Assembly: GCA_947504115.1 (NCBI GenBank)
Contig: CANNGH010000012.1
Location: forward strand, 1 to 64,000
Direction: 5' to 3'
Length of the DNA stretch: 64,000 bases
Source: an uncultured Sedimentitalea sp.
Lineage (GTDB): Bacteria > Pseudomonadota > Alphaproteobacteria > Rhodobacterales > Rhodobacteraceae
Below are positions 28,362 to 37,711 of the stretch, one piece after another. The notes beneath the pieces were generated by a model. It did not search any database and was not told the DNA's origin. It saw only the letters and a program-made list of their open reading frames with translations. Each line of letters begins with the position of its first letter. Within the stretch, counting starts at the first letter, position 1. The position numbers were made by a program, and so were the translations under genes.

Positions 28362-29153
28362 ATGAAAGAGATTGGTGTAAATATTGGTCCGGTCCCGATT
28401 TATGATGCAGGGACCGCGGGGGACGGGTGCACAAGTGCGATGAGTCTCTATCTGCCGCGTGATTCAGGGCAAATGACGTTTGGTCAAAGCGGCACGTCGC
28501 CGGATGATTCGGCCGGGCAGCGTCCGCGCCGCATGTCGCCCCACGGGCTTTATCGGCAGATCGGCAAGCCGCTGCTGGACATACTCTTCTTGTTCTTATC
28601 CTTGCCGATAACATTGCCGATCATGCTGCTATGTGCGTTCGCCCTGTGGATCGAAAGCGGCAATCCGTTCTACCGGCAGGCCCGTCTGGGAAAGGACGGT
28701 CGCGTTTTCTGGATCGTCAAGCTGCGCACGATGGTGCGTGACGCGGATCGGCGGCTGCAGGAGCTTCTCGACGAGGATCCGGCGCTGGCCGAAGAGTGGC
28801 GGACGACCCAGAAACTGCGCGACGATCCGCGAGTGACCCCGCTGGGTGCGGTTCTGCGCGCGAGTTCGCTGGATGAATTGCCGCAGTTGTGGAACGTCTT
28901 CAGAGGCGAGATGAGCCTTGTCGGGCCACGCCCGATGCTGCCGGAACAATTGCCGCTTTACGGCGATCCAGCCGCCTATTTCGCGCTGAGACCGGGGCTG
29001 ACGGGCCTCTGGCAGGTGTCCTTGCGCAACACCGCGCAGTTTACCGATCGCGCCCGGCTGGACGAGAGTTATTGTGCCAACCTGTCCTGCAAAGGCGACA
29101 TTTCGTTGTTGATACGGACCGTCGGGGTGGTATTGCGCCGGACAGGGTGTTGA
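28362..29153 (+). CDS. ExoY-like sugar transferase (polyprenyl-phosphate glycosyl-1-phosphate transferase)
   Basis: This 263-residue enzyme starts polysaccharide repeat-unit assembly by moving a sugar-1-phosphate to undecaprenyl phosphate. One membrane segment (LLDILFLFLSLPITLPIMLL) is followed by the catalytic domain with FWIVKLRTM, the Asp-Glu pair in SSLDELPQLWNV, and GEMSLVGPRP. This is the monotopic WbaP/ExoY C-terminal domain. ATG 28362 is used because GGGGGG precedes it; an upstream TTG frame (28146) is less likely. It opens the exopolysaccharide block, followed by a CpsD-like ATPase and Wzz-type protein. Confidence 0.92.
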   Translation: MKEIGVNIGPVPIYDAGTAGDGCTSAMSLYLPRDSGQMTFGQSGTSPDDSAGQRPRRMSPHGLYRQIGKPLLDILFLFLSLPITLPIMLLCAFALWIESGNPFYRQARLGKDGRVFWIVKLRTMVRDADRRLQELLDEDPALAEEWRTTQKLRDDPRVTPLGAVLRASSLDELPQLWNVFRGEMSLVGPRPMLPEQLPLYGDPAAYFALRPGLTGLWQVSLRNTAQFTDRARLDESYCANLSCKGDISLLIRTVGVVLRRTGC

Positions 29154-29225
29154 GCGCGCCTTAATTCCGCCTATATGCTGAACCATGTACAAACGAATTG
29201 CCGATCGCCGGTTCAGGTGTAGCGC

Positions 29226-30137
29226 ATGATTCAGAAACACGATCCGGGCGGCGCCAATCCTGAGAAGGACGAGCCGAGCGGTAGTTCGGATGCCAGGCGA
29301 CCCATGACGCAGATATCGCGAAAAAAACAGTATCGGGGCTCCGCTCCGGCCGACTTTGATTCGCTGGTTTTTCCTCCAGACGAGGACGCGCTTGTACGGA
29401 CCGACTCGACCACGATCGCGCCTTTGGGCGCCGCCGATCCGGCGGAATCGTTCGCGTCGCTGCCGCTTGTGCCGGTCGACGGGCGCGGGCAGCCGGCGCG
29501 CGGCAAGTTGCTGGTCGATTTTTTTCGCCCCGATCCGGCCCGTCGGGCATTCGATCTGTTGCGGACACGGTTGCTGCAATCGCTGCGTGCCAATGGATGG
29601 AACCGAATCGCCGTCGCGGCACCAACCTCGGGCTGTGGTGCGACTTTTACGGCCGTCAATCTGGCGCAAAGCATCGCCCGCGTACCCGGCAGCCGGACGG
29701 TGCTGATGGACATGAATCAACGCGATCCGGGCGTTGCCACGGCCCTGGACATGGCCGGCCACGGCGACCTGCGCGATTTTCTGGCCGGTCGTATCGGTAC
29801 GGACCGGCATCTGGTGCGCATCAGCGATACACTGGCTGTCGGATTGACCCAGAAGGCCACCACCGGCGCCGCCGAAGCGCTGCACGATGTCCGAAGTGCC
29901 AATTCGCTGGTGCGTATGAATGCGGCGTTGCGCCCGGATGTGATTCTCTATGATTTTCCTGCGATCTTGGAACATGACGATCTGGCCGCGTTCCTTCCCG
30001 AGCTTGACGGCGTCCTTCTCGTGATCGACGGCACCCGTACATTGGCGCACGAGATCGCTGCTTGCGAACGGATACTCGAAGGGCAAAGCCAGTTGTTGGG
30101 AGTGATCCTGAACCATGCGCGCGGGACCGGAAAATGA
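29226..30137 (+). CDS. CpsD/CapB-like P-loop protein with a degenerate Walker A
   Basis: This 303-residue protein has the layout of the cytoplasmic ATPase partner of Wzz-type co-polymerases (BY-kinase family). The Walker A region is APTSGCGATF (132-141), Walker A' is VLMDMNQRDP (D162) and Walker B-like is VILYDFPAIL (D243). The usual lysine of GxGK(S/T) is an alanine (A139), which would impair ATP hydrolysis, and no C-terminal tyrosine cluster is seen. It may therefore be a structural or regulatory partner rather than a kinase. It lies between the initiating transferase and the Wzz-type gene, the usual place of a CpsD protein. Confidence 0.82.
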   Translation: MIQKHDPGGANPEKDEPSGSSDARRPMTQISRKKQYRGSAPADFDSLVFPPDEDALVRTDSTTIAPLGAADPAESFASLPLVPVDGRGQPARGKLLVDFFRPDPARRAFDLLRTRLLQSLRANGWNRIAVAAPTSGCGATFTAVNLAQSIARVPGSRTVLMDMNQRDPGVATALDMAGHGDLRDFLAGRIGTDRHLVRISDTLAVGLTQKATTGAAEALHDVRSANSLVRMNAALRPDVILYDFPAILEHDDLAAFLPELDGVLLVIDGTRTLAHEIAACERILEGQSQLLGVILNHARGTGK

Positions 30138-30194
30138 AATCGCACGGATGGGCGCTTGCCGCCTGAGGCCTGATTGAACAGTAGGAGGCGCGAC

Positions 30195-31403
30195 ATGGGT
30201 CCGATACAAACTCTGGATGATATCGTCGATATGCTGCGCCGTCGCGCGATTTTGATCGTGGTCGTGACGCTGCTGGGAGGCGTGGTTGCGGTTTTTTACG
30301 CGCTTTCGCAACCGCATGTTTACACGTCATACGAGGTGCTTCAGATGGCCCGCCCCAAGATCGCGGATGAGTTGGCGCGCTCGACGGTGCAGGGTTCGTC
30401 CGCCCGGCGGCTTCAGCTTATCCAGCAACGGCTGATGACGCGGGACAGCATGTTGGAAATAATTGAAACGCTCAGCCTTTACTCTGATCTGGCATTAACG
30501 CCCAACGAGAAGGTAAAACTCTTGCGCCAGTCGGTGAATGTCGACGTCGTGGCCGCCGCCCGCAGTGGCTATTCCGATGACGGCGCCGTTTCGGTGATCA
30601 CGATCAGCGCCGATATGGAAACCCCCGAGCAGGCGCAGGCCGTGGCGCAGGAATTGTCGCGCCGCACGATCGACCTGAGCATGGACACGCGGATCGAGCA
30701 GGCACGCGAAACGCTGGAGTTCTTCTCGGCCCGCGAAGACAGATTGCGCGCGGAACTGAGCGCGCTCGAGGATGACATCGTCGCATTCCGCAACACTCAC
30801 GACGTCTCCTTGCCGGGCAGTGTCGAATCGCGCCGCTCGGAGATAGACGCGATCAATCAGGCGGTTCTGGACATCGATCGCGAGGTCATCTCGATCCAGC
30901 GCGAGGCTGAACGCGAAATACGCATGGCGCGCGAGGCGACCGCGCAGCGGTTGCGTCAGGATTACGACGATCAACTCGGCACCCTGGCGGCACAACGCAA
31001 TCTTCTGGTAGGCCGTCGTGACGATCTGATGGCCTCGATCGAGACGACGCCTGAAATCGAGCGTAGACTGAATGCGTTACTGCGCCAGCGCGACGACGTG
31101 CAACGCCAGTTGGATGTTGTCGTGACCCGGCAGGCCGAGGCCGATGTCGGTTTTCGTCTCGAAAGCACCAATCAGGCCGAACGGCTGACCGTTATCGAAC
31201 CCGCTGGTCTTCCTGACTATCCCTCGGGGGGCAGCCGGAAGAAGGTTGCGGTGATGGGCGGTGCGGCAAGCGTCGGGCTGGCGCTTTTTCTGGCTTTCCT
31301 GCTGGAACTGCGCAATCCGGTGATCCGCAGCGCCGCACAGATGCAGCGCGAAACCGGTCTGGAGCCGGTGGTGTCCATTCCCACGCTGAAAACGAAATCC
31401 TGA
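30195..31403 (+). CDS. Wzz-type polysaccharide co-polymerase (chain-length determinant)
   Basis: This inner-membrane protein of 402 residues controls polysaccharide chain length. The N-terminal transmembrane segment is ILIVVVTLLGGVVAVFYAL, followed by a long periplasmic coiled-coil region (about 100-300, rich in Glu, Arg and Gln). The proline-rich motif before the second helix is EPAGLPDYPSGG, and a C-terminal transmembrane segment is VAVMGGAASVGLALFLAFLL. ATG 30195 is set by the perfect AGGAGG at 30183-30188. It follows the CpsD-like gene, its expected partner. Confidence 0.9.
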   Translation: MGPIQTLDDIVDMLRRRAILIVVVTLLGGVVAVFYALSQPHVYTSYEVLQMARPKIADELARSTVQGSSARRLQLIQQRLMTRDSMLEIIETLSLYSDLALTPNEKVKLLRQSVNVDVVAAARSGYSDDGAVSVITISADMETPEQAQAVAQELSRRTIDLSMDTRIEQARETLEFFSAREDRLRAELSALEDDIVAFRNTHDVSLPGSVESRRSEIDAINQAVLDIDREVISIQREAEREIRMAREATAQRLRQDYDDQLGTLAAQRNLLVGRRDDLMASIETTPEIERRLNALLRQRDDVQRQLDVVVTRQAEADVGFRLESTNQAERLTVIEPAGLPDYPSGGSRKKVAVMGGAASVGLALFLAFLLELRNPVIRSAAQMQRETGLEPVVSIPTLKTKS

Positions 31404-31481
31404 TATCGATGGCTGTTTCGCGGCGCCGGTTGGCGGGTAGACCGAGCGGAGAAAGAGTCGGCCGGAGACGCTGCTGTTTGT

Positions 31482-32843
31482 TCAGGCCAGACGAGAAAGT
31501 CCCGCGATCAGATCCGCGTGCAGCACAAGGGCCAGAGCGGTCAGTCCGGTCGCCAAGGCAAAGAACAGCAGATCGTGCCGCGCATCCCAGACCCGATGCC
31601 GGCATGCCAGCCAGATCAGCACCGGATGCGCGAGTAAATGCGCCAACCCTACCGCAATGAGCGCGCCGACGAGGCCGAAGTTGATGACACCGGTCAATAG
31701 CAGCGACACCTGCAAAACGGCCCGCGAAGCGGATAACAGGGAATACGAGCGGCTGTTGCCGGCGGCGAGCGCGGCGTGTTCGTAGCTCATCCCGATCACC
31801 GCCGGCATTTGCGCGCAGGCGAGCAGGACGACCATGGGTTTCGCCAACGCATACCGGTCGTCATAAAGAAACCCGACAACCGCCGGACCCAAAAGCGCCA
31901 TGAGCGCAAGCAGCGACAACAGGGCCGCGCTCAACGCATATCGCATCAGTCGAAGCTTGCGATGTGCCGTATCGTTCGCGCCCTTGCCGAGATCGCGGTA
32001 AACCGGAATCAGGATTTTTCCGGTTATGGTTTGCCCCATGAGAAGCGGAAAACTGGCCAGAAAATAGCCAATGTTGTAAAGACCCAACGCGTTCAGGGTG
32101 ATGAACCGCCCCAAAATCGCGCGATCTCCCTGGTTGCTGACGAAGGAAAATGCAGTGGACAGGAATATCCATTTTCCGAAATGGATCAATTCATCGGCAG
32201 CGGTACGTTCCCAGCGAAACCGGTTTGCCGCGCCGGGCAACATGAAATGCGCCAGCACCAATTTGGCCGCCGCGCCGACCACGCCGCCGATGACCAGCGC
32301 CAGAACCGAGCGGGTGGCCAGTGCCAGTGTGATCATCGCGATGAGACCGACCAACTGGCTGAGCAGGTCGAGAACGACGACGCGGCCCATCAGCAGATGC
32401 CGGTGTGCGGTATCGATACGGGTCGGCTCGAACCCAGCTATTGCCAGCGAAATCCCCGCAAGCGGCAGGTAAAGCGCCAGTTCGGGGGCATCGTAGAACC
32501 GCGCCACCGGCAGCGCCAGCAGGCCGGTCAGCGCCCAGAGCGAAAAGCCCCGGGCGACTTTGATCGTCCAGGCCGTATCCAGAAAGTCCGGATCATCGCC
32601 CCGTTCGCTCTGGGCGATGGCCGGAGAGGTGCCGACATCGGAAAACATCGCCAGCCCGACCGTCACCACGGTCACCAGGGCCATCAGGCCGAACGCCTCG
32701 GGAAACAGCAGACGTGTCAGGATCAGGTTCGAGACCAGACGCAACGCCTGGCTTGCTCCGAAGCCGAGCACAAGAAACGAGGCGCTGCGCAGCCCGCGCG
32801 CCATCAGCCCGTCGCCCCGGAACGCGCCAGTGATTGCCCGCAT
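31482..32843 (-). CDS. Wzx-type oligosaccharide flippase
   Basis: This integral membrane protein of 453 residues has roughly 12-14 hydrophobic helices and belongs to the polysaccharide-transport (MATE/MVF-like) group. It would flip lipid-linked repeat units to the periplasm for polymerisation. Characteristic segments include SNLILTRLLFPEAFGLMALV at the N-terminus and FVSNQGDRAILGRFI in the middle. ATG 32843 is favoured over an upstream start. It is convergent with the Wzz gene and divergent from the GT4 gene. Confidence 0.88.
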   Translation of the reverse strand: MRAITGAFRGDGLMARGLRSASFLVLGFGASQALRLVSNLILTRLLFPEAFGLMALVTVVTVGLAMFSDVGTSPAIAQSERGDDPDFLDTAWTIKVARGFSLWALTGLLALPVARFYDAPELALYLPLAGISLAIAGFEPTRIDTAHRHLLMGRVVVLDLLSQLVGLIAMITLALATRSVLALVIGGVVGAAAKLVLAHFMLPGAANRFRWERTAADELIHFGKWIFLSTAFSFVSNQGDRAILGRFITLNALGLYNIGYFLASFPLLMGQTITGKILIPVYRDLGKGANDTAHRKLRLMRYALSAALLSLLALMALLGPAVVGFLYDDRYALAKPMVVLLACAQMPAVIGMSYEHAALAAGNSRSYSLLSASRAVLQVSLLLTGVINFGLVGALIAVGLAHLLAHPVLIWLACRHRVWDARHDLLFFALATGLTALALVLHADLIAGLSRLA

Positions 32844-33028
32844 CGGTTTTCTTGCCCTTTTCGTGAGTCGGCGGCAAGCTAGGCGCACCACCGGACGCGG
32901 TCAACGTGTCGCGTCGACAAGGCGGGCGGAAAACGCCGGAGGATCGCCAACCGGCCGACGGTCGGATATGAACGCTTTTCTCCTTACGCCCAAATGGTTA
33001 GCGTTGGGCAAACAACGCAGGTGCCGGT

Positions 33029-34261
33029 GTGAACGTCGCATATATCCTCAATACCTATCCGCAGCCCTCGCACAGCTTTATCCGGCGCGAACTGCGCGCT
33101 CTCGAAGCGGGCGGCGCGCGGATTGTCCGGCTGGCGATGCGGCGCAGCGACAGCGATCTCGTCGATCCCGCAGACCGTGAAGAGGCGGCCCGGACCGAGT
33201 ATGTTCTGGACCTTGGCGCAGCGGGTTTACTGCGCGAAACATTGGCCAACGCGCTGTCCGGTCCGGGCCGTTTCGGACGTGCATTCGCATTGGCGTGGCG
33301 GATGGGTCGTGTCTCGGAAACAGGCCTGGCGCGCCATCTGATCTATCTTGTCGAAGCGTGCGCCGTCGCGCGCCGTTGTGCGGAGTTGGGACTCGACCAT
33401 GTGCACGCCCATTTCGGCACCAATGCCACCGCCGTGGCGCTTCTGGCGCAGGCGGTGGGCGGGCCGGGCTACAGCTTCACCACCCACGGTCCCGAGGAGT
33501 TCGACGCGCCCCGCGCGCTGGCGCTCGGGCTGAAACTGGACCGCGCCGCGTTTGCTGTCGCGATCAGCCAGTTCGGGCGCAGTCAATTGGCACGCTGGGC
33601 GGCGTTCGACACCTGGCCGCGCCTGCATGTGGTGCATTGCACCATCGAGCCCGAGCATTTCGCCGATCCGCCGCCACTGCCGGACGGGCCCTTGCGACTG
33701 GTCAATATCGGCCGCTTCGTCGAGCAAAAGGGCCAGATGCTGCTGGTCGAGGCCATGGCGCGGCTGCGGGACACGCAGCTGGATGTCCATCTGATGCTTG
33801 TGGGTGACGGCGAAATGCGTGCCGATCTCGAGGCCGCGATCGCGCGCCATGGTCTTGGCGACCGCATCATCCTGACCGGCTGGCTGGACGAGGCGGGTGT
33901 GCGCCGCGAACTGGCCGGCGCGCATGGCTTGATCCTGCCCAGCTTTGCCGAAGGCCTGCCGATGGTCGTGATGGAAGCCATGGCAATGGCGCGCCCGGTC
34001 ATCGCCACCTTTATTGCGGGCATTCCCGAACTCGTGCGCCCGGAGGAAACCGGTTGGCTGGTGCCCGCAGGCGATGTGGATGCACTGACGCAGGCAGTGG
34101 CGGAAATGGCCGCCATGCCGTCGGACCGGCTGAGCGGGATGGGGCAGGCGGCGCGCGCCCGGGTGCTGGAACGCCATGATGCCACGCGCGAGGCCGCGAA
34201 ACTGGCCGATCATTTCGCCCGCGCCATCGCCGCCCGCGCGTCATCCGATCCTGCCCGATAA
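33029..34261 (+). CDS. Glycosyltransferase family 4 protein
   Basis: This GT-B fold transferase has 410 residues. The N-terminal acceptor domain starts NVAYILNTYPQPSHSFIRRE. The C-terminal donor domain has LRLVNIGRFVEQKG and the E-x7-E signature in PSFAEGLPMVVMEAMA. It would add a sugar from a nucleotide-sugar donor to the growing repeat unit. The start is GTG, supported by the N-terminal pattern more than by its weak Shine-Dalgarno sequence. It sits alone on the plus strand between the flippase and the PKS-NRPS operon. Confidence 0.9.
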   Translation: MNVAYILNTYPQPSHSFIRRELRALEAGGARIVRLAMRRSDSDLVDPADREEAARTEYVLDLGAAGLLRETLANALSGPGRFGRAFALAWRMGRVSETGLARHLIYLVEACAVARRCAELGLDHVHAHFGTNATAVALLAQAVGGPGYSFTTHGPEEFDAPRALALGLKLDRAAFAVAISQFGRSQLARWAAFDTWPRLHVVHCTIEPEHFADPPPLPDGPLRLVNIGRFVEQKGQMLLVEAMARLRDTQLDVHLMLVGDGEMRADLEAAIARHGLGDRIILTGWLDEAGVRRELAGAHGLILPSFAEGLPMVVMEAMAMARPVIATFIAGIPELVRPEETGWLVPAGDVDALTQAVAEMAAMPSDRLSGMGQAARARVLERHDATREAAKLADHFARAIAARASSDPAR

Positions 34262-34277
34262 GACAGAGGGCCGCCGC

Positions 34278-34291
34278 GACCCGTCCGGGTC
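34278..34291. terminator. Hairpin between convergent GT4 and glycoside hydrolase genes
   Basis: A symmetric GACCCG-TC-CGGGTC element lies in the 39-base gap between two convergent genes. It may fold as a five-base stem with a four-base loop and act as a bidirectional terminator. No U-tract is present. Confidence 0.4.
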
Positions 34292-34300
34292 TCGCCGGTG

Positions 34301-36016
34301 TTACTGCGCCGCGACCACCGCATCCCACCGCGGGTTGCTGTCCGATAGATAGCGCAGCGCACCCCAACTGCCCCATTTCGACGGTTTGCTTACATCGACA
34401 AAGATATTGAACATCTGCCCGCCCCGTTCGAACCAGCCGGCGATCAATTCCTGATAAAGCGCACCCATTTCCGGGGTATAGTTCAGATGGGTGAAGAAAT
34501 CGGTCAGCGCCTCGTCATCGACCATCGGGCCGATCCCGACGACATGGGTGCCCCCTTCATACATGATGAGGTCCAGATCGCGCTTGCGCGCAACATCGAG
34601 ATGCCAGGGCAGGGTCTTGTCCAGCAGATCGCTCAGCGTGTCGGACGCATCGCCGCTGATCGAGCCGTCGCGGAGTTCCTGTCCGGCCAGCGCGGCCGCC
34701 GCATCATAGCGGTGTCCGGCGATATAATCGTCGCGTGCGTCGCCGCTCAGCGCCTGCGCGTCCGCTGCCTGCTGCGCCGCGACCAGACTTTCGTCGATCC
34801 AGCGCCGGACCATTGGCGCGCGGTCTTCGGTGCCCAGGTTGCCGCCGAAATACCCCGTGATGGCATATGCGTCGAAGGCCGTGAACGGTGCGGGATGGCC
34901 CTCGTCCTGCCAGAGCGGCGCGTCCAGCGCCATGTCCTCCAGACCCAGCCAGCCGGCTTGGGACGAGATCACGCGCACCAGCCTTTCGTCAGCTTCGGCA
35001 CCGAACGCATCGCTCCAGATGTTGGCGATCTGGGCCGCGCGCATGCCATAGAACTGCATCCATGCATCCTTTGCCTTCCAGCGCGCGCGGGCCTGTTCGT
35101 CAGCCCATCCGGCTTGCTGGAATTGCCAGTTCCAGACCTCGTTGGAATATTCGACATAGGCGCGCTGATCCCCGTTCAGCCCCGCGCGCACGGCGGCGGC
35201 AAAGCGTGCATTGTAATCGTCAGTGCTGCGGTGAGGCACGGTGAACCACGCATCCACGCCCAATTCGTTGGCCAGCGCCACCATGATCTCGAGCGGCACG
35301 CCCTTGCGCGTCCAGGTGTAGTCGCTCGGCAACGGGCGGTCCTCCCACTGGCTTTGCTCTGAATTATTGGTGCTCATCCAGTCCATGAATCGCAGGAGGT
35401 CGAAGTTGGCGATGCGTTCCAGCCAGTCGGGGTTGAAGATTCCCCCCGCCTCATAGGCCGCGATCTTGTCCTCGGCGATCACGGTGATGTTGCGCACATG
35501 GTCGCCGGTGCCCTTGCGGTCGGTGCGCTGGATTCGGATATCGACCATGCCGGGGCCGGGGGTGAAATCGAACGACACCTCGTTGGTACCATAGCGCACG
35601 TTCTGCGCGCGTCCCCCAACCTCGACGATGCCATCGCCCTCAAAGCGCAGCCGATAGCGGCCGGACAGCGAAACCGCCGCTTCCGGCAGATCGGTCAGGA
35701 TGAGCGTCCCGACCGAACCGAGTCCGGGCGGGATCGTCACCGGCCAGCCGTCTTCATCCAGATGGCCCGCCTTTTGCAGATCGTCATGGTCCATGCCGCC
35801 CCACTGCCCGGGCATGTGCCCGATCCACGAACGGGCGGTTTTCATCACGTCCAGAAACGGTGCTTGTGTGCTCCAGTCGCTGATTCCCGATAGGTTGACC
35901 GCCATGATGCGCGGGTTCGGTTCGTTGGTCTGTCCGGCCTGGGCCGCATTTAACGGCGCGAAAAATAACGGGGCTGCCAGCAGCAGGGCGGCAAGCGGCG
36001 CGAAAAGGCGCTTCAC
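34301..36016 (-). CDS. Secreted clan-A-like glycoside hydrolase, last gene of the PKS-NRPS operon
   Basis: This exported protein of 571 residues starts with GTG (36016), which overlaps the stop of the preceding gene as GTGA. A signal peptide (PLAALLLAAPLFFAPLNAAQA) is followed by a mature part beginning GQTNEPNPRIMAVNL. The probable acid/base is E in YVEYSNEVWNWQF, a motif of clan GH-A TIM barrels; a second Glu in LIMYEGGTHVV may be the nucleophile. Similar proteins are annotated as cellulose-binding or putative glycosidase. The target glycan is unknown. Its place in an operon within an exopolysaccharide locus suggests trimming or release of that polymer. Confidence 0.78.
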   Translation of the reverse strand: MKRLFAPLAALLLAAPLFFAPLNAAQAGQTNEPNPRIMAVNLSGISDWSTQAPFLDVMKTARSWIGHMPGQWGGMDHDDLQKAGHLDEDGWPVTIPPGLGSVGTLILTDLPEAAVSLSGRYRLRFEGDGIVEVGGRAQNVRYGTNEVSFDFTPGPGMVDIRIQRTDRKGTGDHVRNITVIAEDKIAAYEAGGIFNPDWLERIANFDLLRFMDWMSTNNSEQSQWEDRPLPSDYTWTRKGVPLEIMVALANELGVDAWFTVPHRSTDDYNARFAAAVRAGLNGDQRAYVEYSNEVWNWQFQQAGWADEQARARWKAKDAWMQFYGMRAAQIANIWSDAFGAEADERLVRVISSQAGWLGLEDMALDAPLWQDEGHPAPFTAFDAYAITGYFGGNLGTEDRAPMVRRWIDESLVAAQQAADAQALSGDARDDYIAGHRYDAAAALAGQELRDGSISGDASDTLSDLLDKTLPWHLDVARKRDLDLIMYEGGTHVVGIGPMVDDEALTDFFTHLNYTPEMGALYQELIAGWFERGGQMFNIFVDVSKPSKWGSWGALRYLSDSNPRWDAVVAAQ

Positions 36017-36966
36017 GGCACGACCCCGGTCTTGGGATAGGTGGTCACGACCTCCCACACGGTTTCCTGCATCACCCGCGCGGCCTCCGGCCCCGGCGCA
36101 TCGGCCGTGGAACCATCGGCGCGCAGCACCTGCCGGGGCAGGCCCACGGGCGAGCGATGATAAAGCACCGCGTAATGCGTCAGCGCCACCAGGTAATTGC
36201 CCAGATCGCCCATATGGATCGGGTCCAGTCCGCCCTCGGGGTCGCGGGCGAACAGGGCGGTGCGGTCGGGCACGTTGTCGATGCCGCCGGCATCTTCGAC
36301 CTTGCGCACGAAACGTGCCAGAACCTGCCCCGCCGGGATCACATGGACAGGCCTTTCGGTTCCTGCGCGGGCCAGATCGGGCAGCAGCACGCGACGCTCC
36401 CAAAGCGTTTCCAGGTCGCCGTCCAGCCGCCCCAGCCAGTCGGGATCGGTCAGGGCGTGCCATGTTTCGTAAAGATAGACGCGGGTATCGGGATTGGCCG
36501 CGCGCGCCAGATCGGCCCACAGGCTCAGATAGCGCGCCGAGTGGTAATAGCGGATGGCATCGCGCAGTTCGACCATTTCGGTCAGGATCACGGCGTCGTA
36601 ATCTCCCGAGGCGATCGCCTCGTGCGCGGCGCGAAAATGCGGATGGGCGTTCTCGGTCTCGAAGCCGTTGATCTCCACATCGGGTTCCCAATGCGCGCGC
36701 AGCGTCGTTCCCCAGCCCAGTTGGCTGGCATATTCATGGCCTTCACCGGAGAGTTGCGCCAGCATGGCCGGCATGTCGCGCCCGACAAGGCTGTGCCCCA
36801 GATGATACACCCGTAACGGAGCGTCGGGCGCGGGCAGCGACGTGGCATAGGCGGCCTCGACCGTTGCCGCATCGGGCGTGCGGTTGCGCGACAGCACCCA
36901 GACGGTCGCACCGGCCAGCACCAGGGCCAGAAGCAGCAGAAGAACGGGATAGTAGCGCAAGATCAT
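36013..36966 (-). CDS. Membrane-anchored SGNH-like hydrolase
   Basis: This protein of 317 residues has an N-terminal transmembrane anchor (ILRYYPVLLLLLALVLAGAT) and a periplasmic domain with a block-I-like motif YHLGHSLVG. A conserved C-terminal DPIHMGDLGNY resembles the Asp-x-x-His site of SGNH/GDSL esterases and acyltransferases. It could add or remove acyl groups on the extracellular polysaccharide. ATG 36966 begins directly at the anchor; ATG 36996 would add ten residues. It follows the phosphopantetheinyl transferase gene and overlaps the glycoside hydrolase start. Confidence 0.65.
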   Translation of the reverse strand: MILRYYPVLLLLLALVLAGATVWVLSRNRTPDAATVEAAYATSLPAPDAPLRVYHLGHSLVGRDMPAMLAQLSGEGHEYASQLGWGTTLRAHWEPDVEINGFETENAHPHFRAAHEAIASGDYDAVILTEMVELRDAIRYYHSARYLSLWADLARAANPDTRVYLYETWHALTDPDWLGRLDGDLETLWERRVLLPDLARAGTERPVHVIPAGQVLARFVRKVEDAGGIDNVPDRTALFARDPEGGLDPIHMGDLGNYLVALTHYAVLYHRSPVGLPRQVLRADGSTADAPGPEAARVMQETVWEVVTTYPKTGVVP

Positions 36967-37018
36967 CGTGGTCACCAAAAACCTTTCCGGGTCCATGCCT
37001 TATCGTCGTAGGCGGGCG

Positions 37019-37711
37019 TCATGCTGCAAGCGCCATGCCGGTGACGATCAGCCCGCCGCCGATGGCAAAGCGCCCTGCAAGTCGCGTGTTCCGCATGAAG
37101 GGCGCGACGGTTGCGGTAAATCGCACCTCAAACCGACCGGCCGCCGGATCGAGCGCGATTTCCAACCCGTCAAAGCCGAACAGGCGCCGCGTGAGCATGT
37201 ATTGGCATTTGTAAGCGGCCTCCTTGGCCGAAAACATCACCTTCGCCCATTGCCCCGCCCGCGAGCGGGGTTGCGTCGAAAGCCATGCGCGCTCGGACGG
37301 GGTGCAGATCGAGGCGATCAGATCGTCCTCCAGCGGCGTGTCGTCCTCCACATCCAGACCCAGCGCCTGCACATCGCCACGCCGCGCGACGGCGGCAAGG
37401 CAGCAGGTCCGGCAATGGCTGATGCTGCCGATGATATCGTCGGGCCAGACCGGAGCGCGGTCCGCGCCCATCAGGACCGGGGCGGGTGGCAGCCCCAGCT
37501 CGTCCATCGCCCTTCGCGCAGCGGCACGGCCGGCCGCGAATTCGCGCCGGCGCGCTGGCACGGCGCGCGCCACCGCCACGCGCTCCCCTTGCAGCAGCGC
37601 CGGATGATCCTCGCGTGGATCGCAACCGGTCAGCGCCACGTTGCGGGCGAACAGCAGACGCGCCAGATCCAACCCCGCCAGATGGTCGCGGCGGGCAAGG
37701 GTCGTGCTCAT
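37019..37711 (-). CDS. Sfp/EntD-type 4'-phosphopantetheinyl transferase
   Basis: This 230-residue enzyme loads phosphopantetheine on carrier domains. Motifs seen are the N-terminal RREFAAGRAAARRAM, the GSISHC loop, the Mg-binding GLDVE and FSAKEAAYKCQY. It is the activating enzyme for the ACP and PCP of the adjacent PKS and NRPS. The start overlaps the NRPS stop (ATGA), showing that it is made with the assembly line. Confidence 0.93.
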   Translation of the reverse strand: MSTTLARRDHLAGLDLARLLFARNVALTGCDPREDHPALLQGERVAVARAVPARRREFAAGRAAARRAMDELGLPPAPVLMGADRAPVWPDDIIGSISHCRTCCLAAVARRGDVQALGLDVEDDTPLEDDLIASICTPSERAWLSTQPRSRAGQWAKVMFSAKEAAYKCQYMLTRRLFGFDGLEIALDPAAGRFEVRFTATVAPFMRNTRLAGRFAIGGGLIVTGMALAA

